The notes: generated from the letters alone by a model not told the origin. A stretch of 15,215 nucleotides of DNA from JAAYAN01 sp964437215 (GCA_964437215.1 CAYTFZ010000064.1:1-15215), one strand, 5' to 3'; positions 6,718-14,764 are shown, counted from the first letter of the stretch. Numbers and translations are program-made.

Positions 6718-9594
6718 ATGAAAAACGTTGAATTTACGGATAAGTTTATAAACAGGCATATTGGACCAGATAATTTGCAAAAGAATGTTATGCTTGATTT
6801 TATAGGTCTTAAATCTGATAATGACCTGATGATAAATATAATACCCGAAAACATTCAAATGAAAAATGAACTTGAATTAGAAAATGAAATATCGGAATTT
6901 GAGTTTCTTTCTCACCTTAAGCAAATATCACAAAAGAATAAGGTTTTCAAATCTTTTATCGGATTAGGTTATTATCCTTCGATTACTCCAATGGTTATTC
7001 AACGGAACATTTTAGAAAATCCTGGATGGTATACCCAATATACTCCATATCAAGCAGAAATTTCTCAAGGCAGGTTAGAAGCTTTGCTGAATTTTCAGAC
7101 AATGATTTGCGATTTAACCGGCTTGCCTTTATCAAATGCTTCTTTGCTTGACGAAGGAACAGCTGCCGCCGAAGCAATGATTATGTCTTTTACAGCAAGA
7201 AAAGACAAAGATAAAAACACATTTTTTGTTTCGGATGAAGTTTTCCCTCAGACAATAGATGTAGTATGTACGCGGGCAGAAGCATTAGGAATTGAAATTG
7301 TTATAGGAAAACATACTGAATTAAAAGATTTGCAAAAAATCTTTGGGGTGTTGGTTCAATATCCTTCGTCAAAAGGAGAAATTTACGATTATACCGATTT
7401 CTTTAAAACAAATTCTGAGAAAGGTGTTTACAATGTTATTGCAGCAGATTTACTAAGTCTCGCTTTACTTACTTCTCCCGGTGAATTAGGTGCAGATGTA
7501 GCAGTTGGAACAACACAGCGATTTGGTGTTCCTATGGCTTACGGAGGACCTCATGCTGCATATTTTGCTGCAAAGGATGAATTTAGAAGACAAATTCCGG
7601 GCAGAGTTATCGGAATGTCTGTTGACAAATTTAATAAACCTGCTTTGCGTATGGCTTTGCAAACCCGAGAACAGCATATCAAAAGAGATAAAGCCACTAG
7701 TAACATTTGTACATCACAGGTGCTGCTGGCAATTATGGCTTCGATGTATGCTGTATATCATGGACCGGAAGGTTTGAGAAAAACAGCTCAGAGGATATAT
7801 AATTTAACTGAAATTTTAGCAAGATCGTTGCGCAAGCTGAATTATAAAATAATAAATGATTTATTTTTTGACACTCTTACAATAAAGATTGAAGATGAAA
7901 GAATATACTCAGATATCAAAACTTTATCAGAAAATAATTTGTTAAATTTTGGCTATTTTTATGAAAATTGCATCACTGTTTCAATATCGGAAGTTACTAC
8001 AATACAAGATATAAAAATTATTGCAGGAATATTTGCTGAGTTTGTCTCGAACACTAATATGAGCGCACAGGATTTTTCATCAAAAGATAGAATGCCGATT
8101 CCTGATAAGAATTTAAGGAAAACAGAGTTCCTTGCGCATCCAGTATTCAACTCCTATCATTCCGAAACGGAAATGATGCGTTATATTAAAAAACTTGAAA
8201 GAAAGGATTTATCTTTAACTCATTCAATGATTTCGCTTGGCAGCTGCACAATGAAGTTAAATGCAGCTTCGGAAATGGCCGGAATTACTTGGAGCGAGTT
8301 TGCTAATATTCATCCATTTGCTCCGGAAGATCAGGTTGAAGGATACCGATTGCTTATTAAAGAATTAGAAAATCAGCTTAAAATTGTAACCGGATTTGAT
8401 GCTGTATCGTTGCAGCCGAATTCTGGTGCACAAGGTGAATATGCAGGATTGATGGTAATCCGTGCATATCATCATTCAAGAGGTGATTTTAACCGGAATG
8501 TAGTTCTTATTCCTTCTTCGGCGCATGGTACAAATCCGGCAAGCGCAGTAATGGCAGGAGGAAAAGTAACAGTTGTTGGATGTGATAAAGACGGAAACAT
8601 TGATATTGAAGATTTAAGGAAAAAAGCTCAAGAAAACAAAGAAAATTTAGCTGCGTTGATGGTTACTTATCCTTCAACTCATGGAGTATTTGAAGAAGAA
8701 ATTAAACAGATATGCGAAATAATACATAGTTGCGGCGGTCAGGTTTATATGGATGGCGCAAATATGAATGCGCAGGTAGGGTTAACAAGTCCGGCATTAA
8801 TAGGAGCCGATATTTGTCATCTAAATTTGCATAAAACTTTTGCCATTCCTCATGGCGGCGGCGGACCGGGAGTAGGACCTATTGCAGCTGCAAAACATCT
8901 GGCATCTTTTTTACCGGGACATCCTGTAATTAAAACCGGAGGCGAAAAAGCTATAAGGGCTTTATCGTCGGCTCCTTGGGGAAGCGCAGGTATTTTAATG
9001 ATTCCTTACGGATACATTAAAATGACGGGAGCAAAAGGATTAAAAACTGCTACAGAGACAGCAATCCTTAATGCAAATTATATTAAGGAAAAATTAAAAA
9101 ATACTTATCCTGTTTTATTTGTTGGTAAAAAAGGATTTGTTGCACACGAGATGATTCTGGATATGAGAGAATTTAAAATTTCTGCCGGTATTGAAGTAGA
9201 AGATATTGCAAAAAGACTTATGGATTACGGATATCATGCCCCGACTGTTTCTTTTCCGGTGCCGGGAACTTTAATGATAGAACCTACTGAAAGCGAATCG
9301 AAAGCTGAATTGGATAAATTTTGCGATGCGATGATTTCAATCCGAAATGAAATAAAAGAAATTGAAGATGGTTTATTCAGCAGAGAAGATAATGTTCTTA
9401 AAAATTCTCCGCATACAGCGGATGAAGTAATTTCGGATAATTGGCAGCACAGTTATTCGCGCGAAAAAGCTGCATTCCCGCTTTCGTGGGTGAGAGAAAA
9501 TAAATTCTGGCCTTCAGTATCAAGGATTAACAATGCTTACGGCGACAGAAATCTTGTTTGCACCTGTCCTCCTGTCAATTCTTATAAAGATTGA
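6718..9594 (+). CDS. gcvP: Glycine dehydrogenase (decarboxylating), P-protein, single chain
   Basis: The P-protein of the glycine cleavage system decarboxylates glycine with PLP and passes the aminomethyl group to lipoyl-GcvH. The 958 residues match the fused (homodimeric) form, where many bacteria split it into GcvPA and GcvPB. The N-terminus carries FINRHIGP; the N-terminal half includes KATSNICTSQVLLA (from 325); the C-terminal half has SLGSCTMKLNA (506-515), SSAHGTNPASA (600-610) and the PLP-binding lysine K706 in NLHKTFAIPHGGGGPG. The C-terminus ends YGDRNLVCTCPP, as in the family. Only a GGA (6712-6714) precedes the ATG. A 94-base AT-rich gap separates it from rnc, so it may have its own promoter. 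No gcvT, gcvH or lpd lies beside it here. Confidence 0.97.
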   Translation: MKNVEFTDKFINRHIGPDNLQKNVMLDFIGLKSDNDLMINIIPENIQMKNELELENEISEFEFLSHLKQISQKNKVFKSFIGLGYYPSITPMVIQRNILENPGWYTQYTPYQAEISQGRLEALLNFQTMICDLTGLPLSNASLLDEGTAAAEAMIMSFTARKDKDKNTFFVSDEVFPQTIDVVCTRAEALGIEIVIGKHTELKDLQKIFGVLVQYPSSKGEIYDYTDFFKTNSEKGVYNVIAADLLSLALLTSPGELGADVAVGTTQRFGVPMAYGGPHAAYFAAKDEFRRQIPGRVIGMSVDKFNKPALRMALQTREQHIKRDKATSNICTSQVLLAIMASMYAVYHGPEGLRKTAQRIYNLTEILARSLRKLNYKIINDLFFDTLTIKIEDERIYSDIKTLSENNLLNFGYFYENCITVSISEVTTIQDIKIIAGIFAEFVSNTNMSAQDFSSKDRMPIPDKNLRKTEFLAHPVFNSYHSETEMMRYIKKLERKDLSLTHSMISLGSCTMKLNAASEMAGITWSEFANIHPFAPEDQVEGYRLLIKELENQLKIVTGFDAVSLQPNSGAQGEYAGLMVIRAYHHSRGDFNRNVVLIPSSAHGTNPASAVMAGGKVTVVGCDKDGNIDIEDLRKKAQENKENLAALMVTYPSTHGVFEEEIKQICEIIHSCGGQVYMDGANMNAQVGLTSPALIGADICHLNLHKTFAIPHGGGGPGVGPIAAAKHLASFLPGHPVIKTGGEKAIRALSSAPWGSAGILMIPYGYIKMTGAKGLKTATETAILNANYIKEKLKNTYPVLFVGKKGFVAHEMILDMREFKISAGIEVEDIAKRLMDYGYHAPTVSFPVPGTLMIEPTESESKAELDKFCDAMISIRNEIKEIEDGLFSREDNVLKNSPHTADEVISDNWQHSYSREKAAFPLSWVRENKFWPSVSRINNAYGDRNLVCTCPPVNSYKD

Positions 9595-10955
9595 TAAGGC
9601 TTGAGAGTATTATTACCGGATTAAAAATATCGTTTTTTGAAAGAGTATTCGTAATTTATCTATTATTGATTCCTCAACTTTCAGCTTCAGGTTTCGGAGA
9701 AACAGACTCGGTATTTTATAATAATGATGATATCTTTATTGTTGATTCGATAAAAATTAGCGGAAATGAAAAAACTGAAAATCATGTTATATCGCGGGAG
9801 TTAAATTTTGATATAGGTGATACAGTAAGCGGAAAAATGTTAAATTTTTGCCGAGAAAGAATTTACAGCCTCGGACTCTTTTCAAACGTTAAGATAATAC
9901 CACACCTGACAGAGAATAGTACAGAAATTGAAATAAATTTAAGAGAAAGCTGGTATATTTATCCTCTTCCATATCTTAATATAGAAAACAGCTCATTTAA
10001 GCGAGCTTCTTACGGATTTAATCTTCTTATTAAAAATTTTCGCGGAAGAAACGAAACCATCAGCACATTTGTTACTTTTGGGTATAATCCCACTGTTTCT
10101 CTTCAATACCAAGTTCCACTATTGTTTCCCGATGAGGATATAAGTTTCTTATCAAGAATATTTTATGGAAAAGTAAAAAATAAAAGTTTAAAAGCAGAAA
10201 ATCTTCTTGGAAGAGAGTTTAACAATAAACTATACGGAGGCGAGATTATTTTAGGCAAGCGGCTAAACATTTATAATACTGTATATGCTATGTCTGCTTA
10301 TAATTATCAGGAAGCTGATATCCCAGAAGATGATTTTAAGAATAAAATATGCCGCGTCCCTTCGCTGGGAGTTTCTTACGAGCTAGATACGCGCGATTTA
10401 AAACAATTTCCTGCTGAAGGATATTTTATAACGGGACAGTGGCTTTATAACGGATTTGGGATTAATAACAGGAAATACAGTATTATAAAAGCAGACTACC
10501 GGGAATATAGGAGAATAACAGAAAATTTACTGACAAAATGGCGTTTAACCGGAAGGCACGCTTTCGGTAAAAACATTCCAGCTTACGATCATTCATTTTT
10601 CGGTTACGATGAAATTGTAAGAGGACATAAAGATGATGTAAGGGAAGGCAATAATTATTTGATGGCATCGTTTGAAGTAAAATATCCAGTCATCGAGGAT
10701 TGGGATGTTTCTGTAAAATTGCCGCTTCTTCCAAGAAGTCTTACTTCTGCAAGAGTGGCTGTTTATATAGAAACATTCGGCGATACGGGGCTAACTTTTA
10801 ATAACAACGAAAAAGTTTCGCTTAAACAGCTTTATTCCGGTTACGGGGCAGGATTGACTTTTCTGGTATTCCCTTATAATGTTTTCAGGGTTGCATATGC
10901 TTTTAACGAATACAGCAAAGGAGAGGTTATTTTTGCAACAGGATTTTCCTTCTAA
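9591..10955 (+). CDS. Omp85-family outer-membrane protein with a single POTRA domain
   Basis: The 454-residue product begins with a basic/hydrophobic stretch resembling a signal peptide (FFERVFVIYLLLIPQLSASG, 15-34). One POTRA-like module follows at about 48-118 (VDSIKISGNEKT..., SLGLFSNVKI), then a predicted beta-barrel from about 126 to the end. Omp85 hallmarks are DTRD at 267-270 with FPAEGYF after it, the lid-loop motif VRGH at 343-346 (usually VRGF or VRGY), and a terminal phenylalanine (ATGFSF) as an outer-membrane insertion signal. BamA has five POTRAs and TamA three, so this is a minimal member; no patatin domain is present. Its substrate is unknown. The TTG start overlaps the gcvP stop in TTGA and lacks a clear ribosome binding site; no in-frame ATG exists before residue 83. 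Confidence 0.85.
   Translation: MIRLESIITGLKISFFERVFVIYLLLIPQLSASGFGETDSVFYNNDDIFIVDSIKISGNEKTENHVISRELNFDIGDTVSGKMLNFCRERIYSLGLFSNVKIIPHLTENSTEIEINLRESWYIYPLPYLNIENSSFKRASYGFNLLIKNFRGRNETISTFVTFGYNPTVSLQYQVPLLFPDEDISFLSRIFYGKVKNKSLKAENLLGREFNNKLYGGEIILGKRLNIYNTVYAMSAYNYQEADIPEDDFKNKICRVPSLGVSYELDTRDLKQFPAEGYFITGQWLYNGFGINNRKYSIIKADYREYRRITENLLTKWRLTGRHAFGKNIPAYDHSFFGYDEIVRGHKDDVREGNNYLMASFEVKYPVIEDWDVSVKLPLLPRSLTSARVAVYIETFGDTGLTFNNNEKVSLKQLYSGYGAGLTFLVFPYNVFRVAYAFNEYSKGEVIFATGFSF
10917..10926 (+). promoter_or_regulatory. Strong ribosome binding site of rsmE (TTG start)
   Basis: AAAGGAGAGG lies six bases before a TTG at 10933, inside the last codons of the upstream outer-membrane protein gene. 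It fixes the rsmE start; the longer frame back to 10879 encodes only residues from the overlap. Confidence 0.75.
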
Positions 10956-11646
10956 AATTGAACTGTACTATACAGCGGAAAAAATTGAAAACGGAATTAT
11001 CAGTATTTCCGGCGAGGAAGCCAATCATATTTTAAACGTTATGCGGCACAAAGTTAATGATGTATTATATGTTACAGATGGCAAAGGAAGTTTTATAAAG
11101 TCGCGGATTACGTCTGCAGAAAAGAAGAGAATTACAGCCGAAATAATTGAAAGTAAAATTTATGAAAGAAAATTTGCTGAATATATTTTTTGTTTGCCGC
11201 GTTTAAAAAATGCTGACCGGTTTGAATTTGCCCTTGAAAAGTGTGTTGAACTGGGAATAAACAGATTTATAGTTTACGATGCTGAAAAAAGCGTTGCAAA
11301 AGGCGACAAAACAGAAAGGTGGAATAAAATTGCTCTTTCTGCTATGAAACAATCACTCAACTTTTATCTTCCCGAAATAAGTTATAAAAAATCTCTGCAG
11401 GAAATTCCAAAGGATGGAATTAAAATTATGTTTGAGCAGGAATTCGGTTTAAGTCTGCAGGATTTTATTGCATCCGGTAAAACAAATAAAGATAATGATT
11501 ATTATTTAATTTTCGGTCCCGAGGGCGGACTTTCTGTATCGGAACAAAACCTTAAAGGCGAAATAATAAGACTGCATTTAACATATAACAGATTAAGAAC
11601 AGAAACAGCAGTTATAATGGCAGCATCGAATATTATTAAAAGATAA
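10933..11646 (+). CDS. rsmE: 16S rRNA m3U1498 methyltransferase RsmE
   Basis: RsmE is a SPOUT-class enzyme that methylates N3 of U1498 in helix 44 of 16S rRNA using SAM. From the TTG start the product is 237 residues, the normal length. An N-terminal PUA-like part includes EEANHILNVMRHK (28-40) and VTDGKG (47-52). The middle has LEKCVELGINRFI (101-113). The trefoil-knot SAM site is FGPEGGLSVSE (194-204) followed by LRTETAVIMAASN (221-233), the usual LRTETA motif. The gene overlaps the preceding outer-membrane protein gene by 23 bases and has a strong AAAGGAGAGG site. The usual glycine-rich loop before LRTETA is somewhat diverged (LHLTYNR). Confidence 0.93.
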   Translation: MQQDFPSKIELYYTAEKIENGIISISGEEANHILNVMRHKVNDVLYVTDGKGSFIKSRITSAEKKRITAEIIESKIYERKFAEYIFCLPRLKNADRFEFALEKCVELGINRFIVYDAEKSVAKGDKTERWNKIALSAMKQSLNFYLPEISYKKSLQEIPKDGIKIMFEQEFGLSLQDFIASGKTNKDNDYYLIFGPEGGLSVSEQNLKGEIIRLHLTYNRLRTETAVIMAASNIIKR

Positions 11647-11720
11647 TTTTTTCAAAGGTATTTAAAAAGTACAATTAAAGTTATATCTTTAAGCAGTTAT
11701 TCATAATTTAATTACATAAT

Positions 11721-12176
11721 ATGAACCCAATAATAATAGCAACTCTTGCAATAATATTTGCTTTATCCGTAATTGTTATGTTATCAATTAAAGCATTTCG
11801 GATATTAAGTCAGCTTAAACAGCAAAAAAAAAATACTTCAGGATCGAAAATTCAGGAAAAAACCGATTTATTGATGAGTATACAAGACTTAGCCCAGAGT
11901 ATGCTTAACAATAATTTGAATATAACAGAAGGAAGTATCCGGATTAAAGTACTTCTCGATCATTTCGATCCGCAAAAAAAAATAAGAGATGAATTTATTG
12001 TTTTTTACGAATTATATTCTGCCACCGAGCATATGCCCAGGCATAAAGACAGGGATAAATACACTTGTGACGATCTAAAAATATACGATGATGAACGTGA
12101 AAAAATTGAAAAGAATTTTCAGCAAAGAATTTTTGATGCTTGCAGGAAAATTTCGGATTTCGAGTTTAATTTATAA
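11721..12176 (+). CDS. Single-pass membrane protein resembling DUF2489
   Basis: The 151-residue product has one N-terminal hydrophobic segment (about 3-23), a short Lys/Gln-rich stretch, then a soluble domain. The domain segment NITEGSIRIKVLLD (67-80), the ELYSATEHMPRHKDRD region (97-112) and a charged DDEREKIEK stretch (123-131) resemble DUF2489 as I remember it (leu-ser-glu-gly-x-x-arg followed by a tyrosine/histidine-rich part and an ER-rich helix). DUF2489 has no established function. The topology is probably N-terminus anchored in the inner membrane with the domain in the cytoplasm, since positive residues follow the helix. It lies 74 bases after rsmE and 33 bases before the CheB-type gene, so the two may be co-transcribed. 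An HMM search should confirm the family. Confidence 0.62.
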   Translation: MNPIIIATLAIIFALSVIVMLSIKAFRILSQLKQQKKNTSGSKIQEKTDLLMSIQDLAQSMLNNNLNITEGSIRIKVLLDHFDPQKKIRDEFIVFYELYSATEHMPRHKDRDKYTCDDLKIYDDEREKIEKNFQQRIFDACRKISDFEFNL

Positions 12177-12209
12177 ATTATCTGATAATATTTGTGAAGA
12201 AGAAAGCTT

Positions 12210-13208
12210 ATGCGAGTATTGATTGTAGAAGATGACAGATCGAGCAGAATATTACTTCACAAATATCTTTTAAAAATGGGACTTGAATCTGTTGCTGTAA
12301 ATAATGGAATTGAAGCAATAGAAGAACTAAAAAAAAATGAGTATGACGTTGTAATAACCGATTGGCTTATGCCTGAAATGGACGGGCTGGAACTGATTCA
12401 ATACATCCGTAAAAACATTAAACCCAATCCAACTATTATTGTTACAACAGCAATTGCTTCCGCCGAAGCAAAAAGAAGAGTATTATTATCGGGTGCGGAT
12501 GATTACTTTTCAAAACCTATTAATATTATGGATGTGAAAGAAAAAATTGATTTGCTTGAATTGAGAAAAACAAGCAATATCGAAATCCCATCTAAGTTTA
12601 TTGTTGAAACATCAAGAAAACTGCCAGAAATTGTAGGAGTGGGAATAGCTGCAAGTACCGGAGGTCCTCCTGTTTTAATTGAATTATTTAAAAATCTTGA
12701 ATATACAGAAGACGCTGCTTTTTTTGTTGTTCTGCATGGTCCGGCATGGATGCTGAAAACATTTTCGGAAAGGGTGCAGCTGGAAACTGATTATAAAGTA
12801 TTTTTAGGGCAGGATGGGCAGCCAATTAAAGGAGGAGAAATTTATTTCGCTCCTGGTGATTTTCATATGATAATTCACGATAAAAAAATGAATTTAGCGA
12901 TTTCGGATGATAAGCCGGAAAACTTTGTTAAACCGGCAGCAGATCCTCTTTTCAGAAGTCTGGCAAATACTTTCGGTAAAAAAACAATTGGTGTTGTTTT
13001 AACAGGAATGGGTAAGGACGGAACAATCGGCAGCGGTTATATTGCTGCTTCAGGAGGAATTGTTATTGCTCAGAATCCTAAAACCGCAAGTTTAGCCTCT
13101 ATGCCCCAGAGCGTGGTTGATTTACGAATTGCAAAAAATTATTATGATGCAGAACTTATTCCGAAAAAAATAATCGAAATGGTAACCAAATTAAAAAATC
13201 AGCAATAA
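12210..13208 (+). CDS. cheB: CheB-type response regulator with methylesterase domain (orphan)
   Basis: The 332-residue product has an N-terminal receiver domain (1-118) with acidic pair D8/D9, phosphoacceptor D51 (TDWLMPEMDG), T79/T80 and K102 (SKP). A linker of about 22 residues follows, then a CheB-type esterase domain (about 141-332). Its triad is visible: S149 in AASTGGP, H176 in VVLHGPAW and D270 in LTGMGKDG. The serine-histidine spacing (27) is close to that of enterobacterial CheB (26). CheB removes methyl groups from, or deamidates, chemoreceptor glutamates and glutamines. The motif around the histidine is unusual: LHGP replaces the common QHMP. No cheR, cheA or receptor gene is in the window, so the target is unknown. 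A GAAGAAGAAAG purine stretch precedes the ATG. Confidence 0.87.
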   Translation: MRVLIVEDDRSSRILLHKYLLKMGLESVAVNNGIEAIEELKKNEYDVVITDWLMPEMDGLELIQYIRKNIKPNPTIIVTTAIASAEAKRRVLLSGADDYFSKPINIMDVKEKIDLLELRKTSNIEIPSKFIVETSRKLPEIVGVGIAASTGGPPVLIELFKNLEYTEDAAFFVVLHGPAWMLKTFSERVQLETDYKVFLGQDGQPIKGGEIYFAPGDFHMIIHDKKMNLAISDDKPENFVKPAADPLFRSLANTFGKKTIGVVLTGMGKDGTIGSGYIAASGGIVIAQNPKTASLASMPQSVVDLRIAKNYYDAELIPKKIIEMVTKLKNQQ

Positions 13209-13250
13209 TATTTCTAACTTATAGTTTTTCAGCATAAATACATATTATAT

Positions 13251-13264
13251 TCTCCGGAAGGAGA
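13251..13264. other. Small perfect hairpin with GNRA loop
   Basis: TCTCC (13251-13255) and GGAGA (13260-13264) form a 5-bp stem around the loop GGAA, a GNRA tetraloop when read on the plus strand. It lies in the gap between the convergent ends of the CheB-type gene and the minus-strand gene. No T-tract follows on either strand, so it is not an intrinsic terminator by sequence. It could be chance in an AT-rich gap or an RNA 3'-end structure. Confidence 0.25.
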
Positions 13265-13316
13265 TCGATAAGTATTATCTATCTCTATAATTTTGCTCTT
13301 AAAATGAAAAAAAAAC

Positions 13317-13736
13317 TCAAGATTTGTCATCTTCCTGTAATTCTGTATCTGAACTGGTTTTTAGATATTTATTTCCGTCGTTCCATTTGCGTTTTCCTAT
13401 TGTAAAAATAGGTATTATTAATGGAATAAATAATAATATATACCACCAGTTAAATGCAGTTTCGAACTCGGAACGATAAACTATATAAGCCCAAAAGATA
13501 GAAACAACTACAGTATTTAATATCGGAAGAAATAATTTCCAGAATTCAACATCAGGCTTGCGCCAAGGCGCATTTTTAAAAACGAAGAAAAAAGCCATAG
13601 CAACTATAATAAGTCCCAATATACCGTTTTTTGTTTCACCCTGAAAAATAAGGACAATTGATAGTATGAAAATCCAGGAAAAAGATCCTATCCAACCGAA
13701 AATCCAGCCCAATTTTTCACCCTTTCTGTTACTCAT
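13317..13736 (-). CDS. Four-TM membrane protein of unknown function
   Basis: This 139-residue ORF is the only plausible gene on the minus strand. It is not recognised as a named family. Hydrophobic segments lie at about 9-31, 36-54, 64-86 and 94-113, with a short soluble segment between the second and third containing PWRKPDVEFWK (57-67) and a charged C-terminal tail rich in Asp and Glu. An AAGGA sits eight bases before the ATG on the minus strand, which supports translation. It is divergent from the biotin ligase gene (about 104 bases apart) and convergent with the CheB-type gene. Topology with both ends in the cytoplasm is likely given the even number of segments. I infer no function. Confidence 0.7.
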   Translation of the reverse strand: MSNRKGEKLGWIFGWIGSFSWIFILSIVLIFQGETKNGILGLIIVAMAFFFVFKNAPWRKPDVEFWKLFLPILNTVVVSIFWAYIVYRSEFETAFNWWYILLFIPLIIPIFTIGKRKWNDGNKYLKTSSDTELQEDDKS

Positions 13737-13819
13737 TTTGTTATTCCTTAAAATGTTCCTAAAACAATAAGTATGTTCGAAAATAAACCTTTTTTATTAA
13801 ATTCCATAAACCAATTTTA

Positions 13820-13825
13820 TATAAT
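13820..13825 (+). promoter_or_regulatory. Candidate -10 element upstream of birA
   Basis: TATAAT matches the sigma-70 -10 consensus 15 bases before the ATG at 13841, in the divergent gap. With a 17-base spacer the -35 position is TTAAAT (13797-13802), a weak match with three of six bases. AT-rich spacing makes a chance match likely, and the short leader leaves little room. Low confidence. Confidence 0.28.
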
Positions 13826-13840
13826 TAAAAATTTAGAACA

Positions 13841-14764
13841 ATGATAATAATTACAGATAATGTTTCGTTTACCGAAAACTTTTTTGGAAAGGAATTTAAA
13901 TGGGAAATTATTTCCGACAATACTTTTAATGAAACTGAAACAGTATGTAATGAAATATTTGAGAGGAAAATAATATGGCAAACCGAAGAACCCGAAATAC
14001 AATTTTGGGAATATCTTTTTATTTGCGAAGAATCCTTAAAATCGCAATATGATATAATTATTGAGTTATTAGATAAAAATAAAATTAATTTTTCTTCCTG
14101 TTTATGTATTGCCGGAAGCGGTAAAAATTTTCATGGTAACCGGAATCGTTATTGGGAAAGTGTGAAGGGGAACATACATTTATCGGCATTAATAAGACCT
14201 GATTGCCGAATTGAGAATTTTCATACTGGAATAGTTGTTGCTTCGGCAGTAGCGGTAATACGTACAATTGATGAAATACCGGAACTTGAAAACAAAGCTT
14301 CTATTAAATGGGTAAACGATATTTTAATAGAAGGAGAAAAAGTAGGAGGCATTATTGCTCATGCTAAAACGGAAGGAGAAATTATTAACAGTTTAGTTAT
14401 TGGCATTGGATTGAATATTTTTGCAGCTCCTTGTATTAAATCCGACTCAATTGTGCATAATTCCACTTGTATATCAAATTTTATTAAAAAAAATACAATT
14501 TCGCTAAAATCAGTTTTCTATTCTCTTGTTAAAAACCTATATTTAGATTACGAAAATTTAAAATATGAAAAATATAATTCCATTTTGAATTTTTATAGAA
14601 ATAGGTCTTTGATATCAGGGAAAAAAGTAAAAGTAATTTCTGATCCGTTAGATGGAGAAAGTACTGAGATATATGAAGGAATAGTAGAAAAGATTGGAGA
14701 AAATTTGGAATTATATTTCCAAGATAAAAAAACACCCGTCACTAAAGGCAGACTAATAGTCTGA
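13841..14764 (+). CDS. birA: Biotin--protein ligase, divergent, no DNA-binding domain
   Basis: Biotin-protein ligase makes biotinyl-AMP from biotin and ATP and biotinylates a lysine on carrier proteins. The 307-residue product has the catalytic-domain signatures: GNIHLSALIRP (110-120), KWVND with catalytic lysine K156 (155-160), KVGGIIAHA (167-175) and VIGIGLNI (186-193). The biotin/adenylate loop, usually GRGRRGRxW, is changed to AGSGKNFHGNRNRYW (91-105), longer by about four residues. The N-terminal part (1-60) is not a helix-turn-helix, so the protein is probably not a biotin-operon repressor. The neighbours just downstream are OadG-like and carboxyltransferase genes, which are biotin-dependent partners. 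The start follows no clear ribosome binding site. Confidence 0.85.
   Translation: MIIITDNVSFTENFFGKEFKWEIISDNTFNETETVCNEIFERKIIWQTEEPEIQFWEYLFICEESLKSQYDIIIELLDKNKINFSSCLCIAGSGKNFHGNRNRYWESVKGNIHLSALIRPDCRIENFHTGIVVASAVAVIRTIDEIPELENKASIKWVNDILIEGEKVGGIIAHAKTEGEIINSLVIGIGLNIFAAPCIKSDSIVHNSTCISNFIKKNTISLKSVFYSLVKNLYLDYENLKYEKYNSILNFYRNRSLISGKKVKVISDPLDGESTEIYEGIVEKIGENLELYFQDKKTPVTKGRLIV

Noticed and set aside
10879..10932. N-terminal extension of rsmE
   Set aside because: It overlaps the outer-membrane protein gene and lacks resemblance to RsmE; the TTG at 10933 has a strong ribosome binding site.
13286..13291. TATAAT in the gap between the convergent genes
   Set aside because: No -35 at the right distance, and no plus-strand gene follows.
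13304..13405. A 33-codon plus-strand ORF (MKKKLKICHLPV...) after the CheB-type gene
   Set aside because: It is antisense to the C-terminal part of the minus-strand membrane protein gene, and the nearest GGAG-like sequence is about 40 bases away; it is best explained as a shadow.
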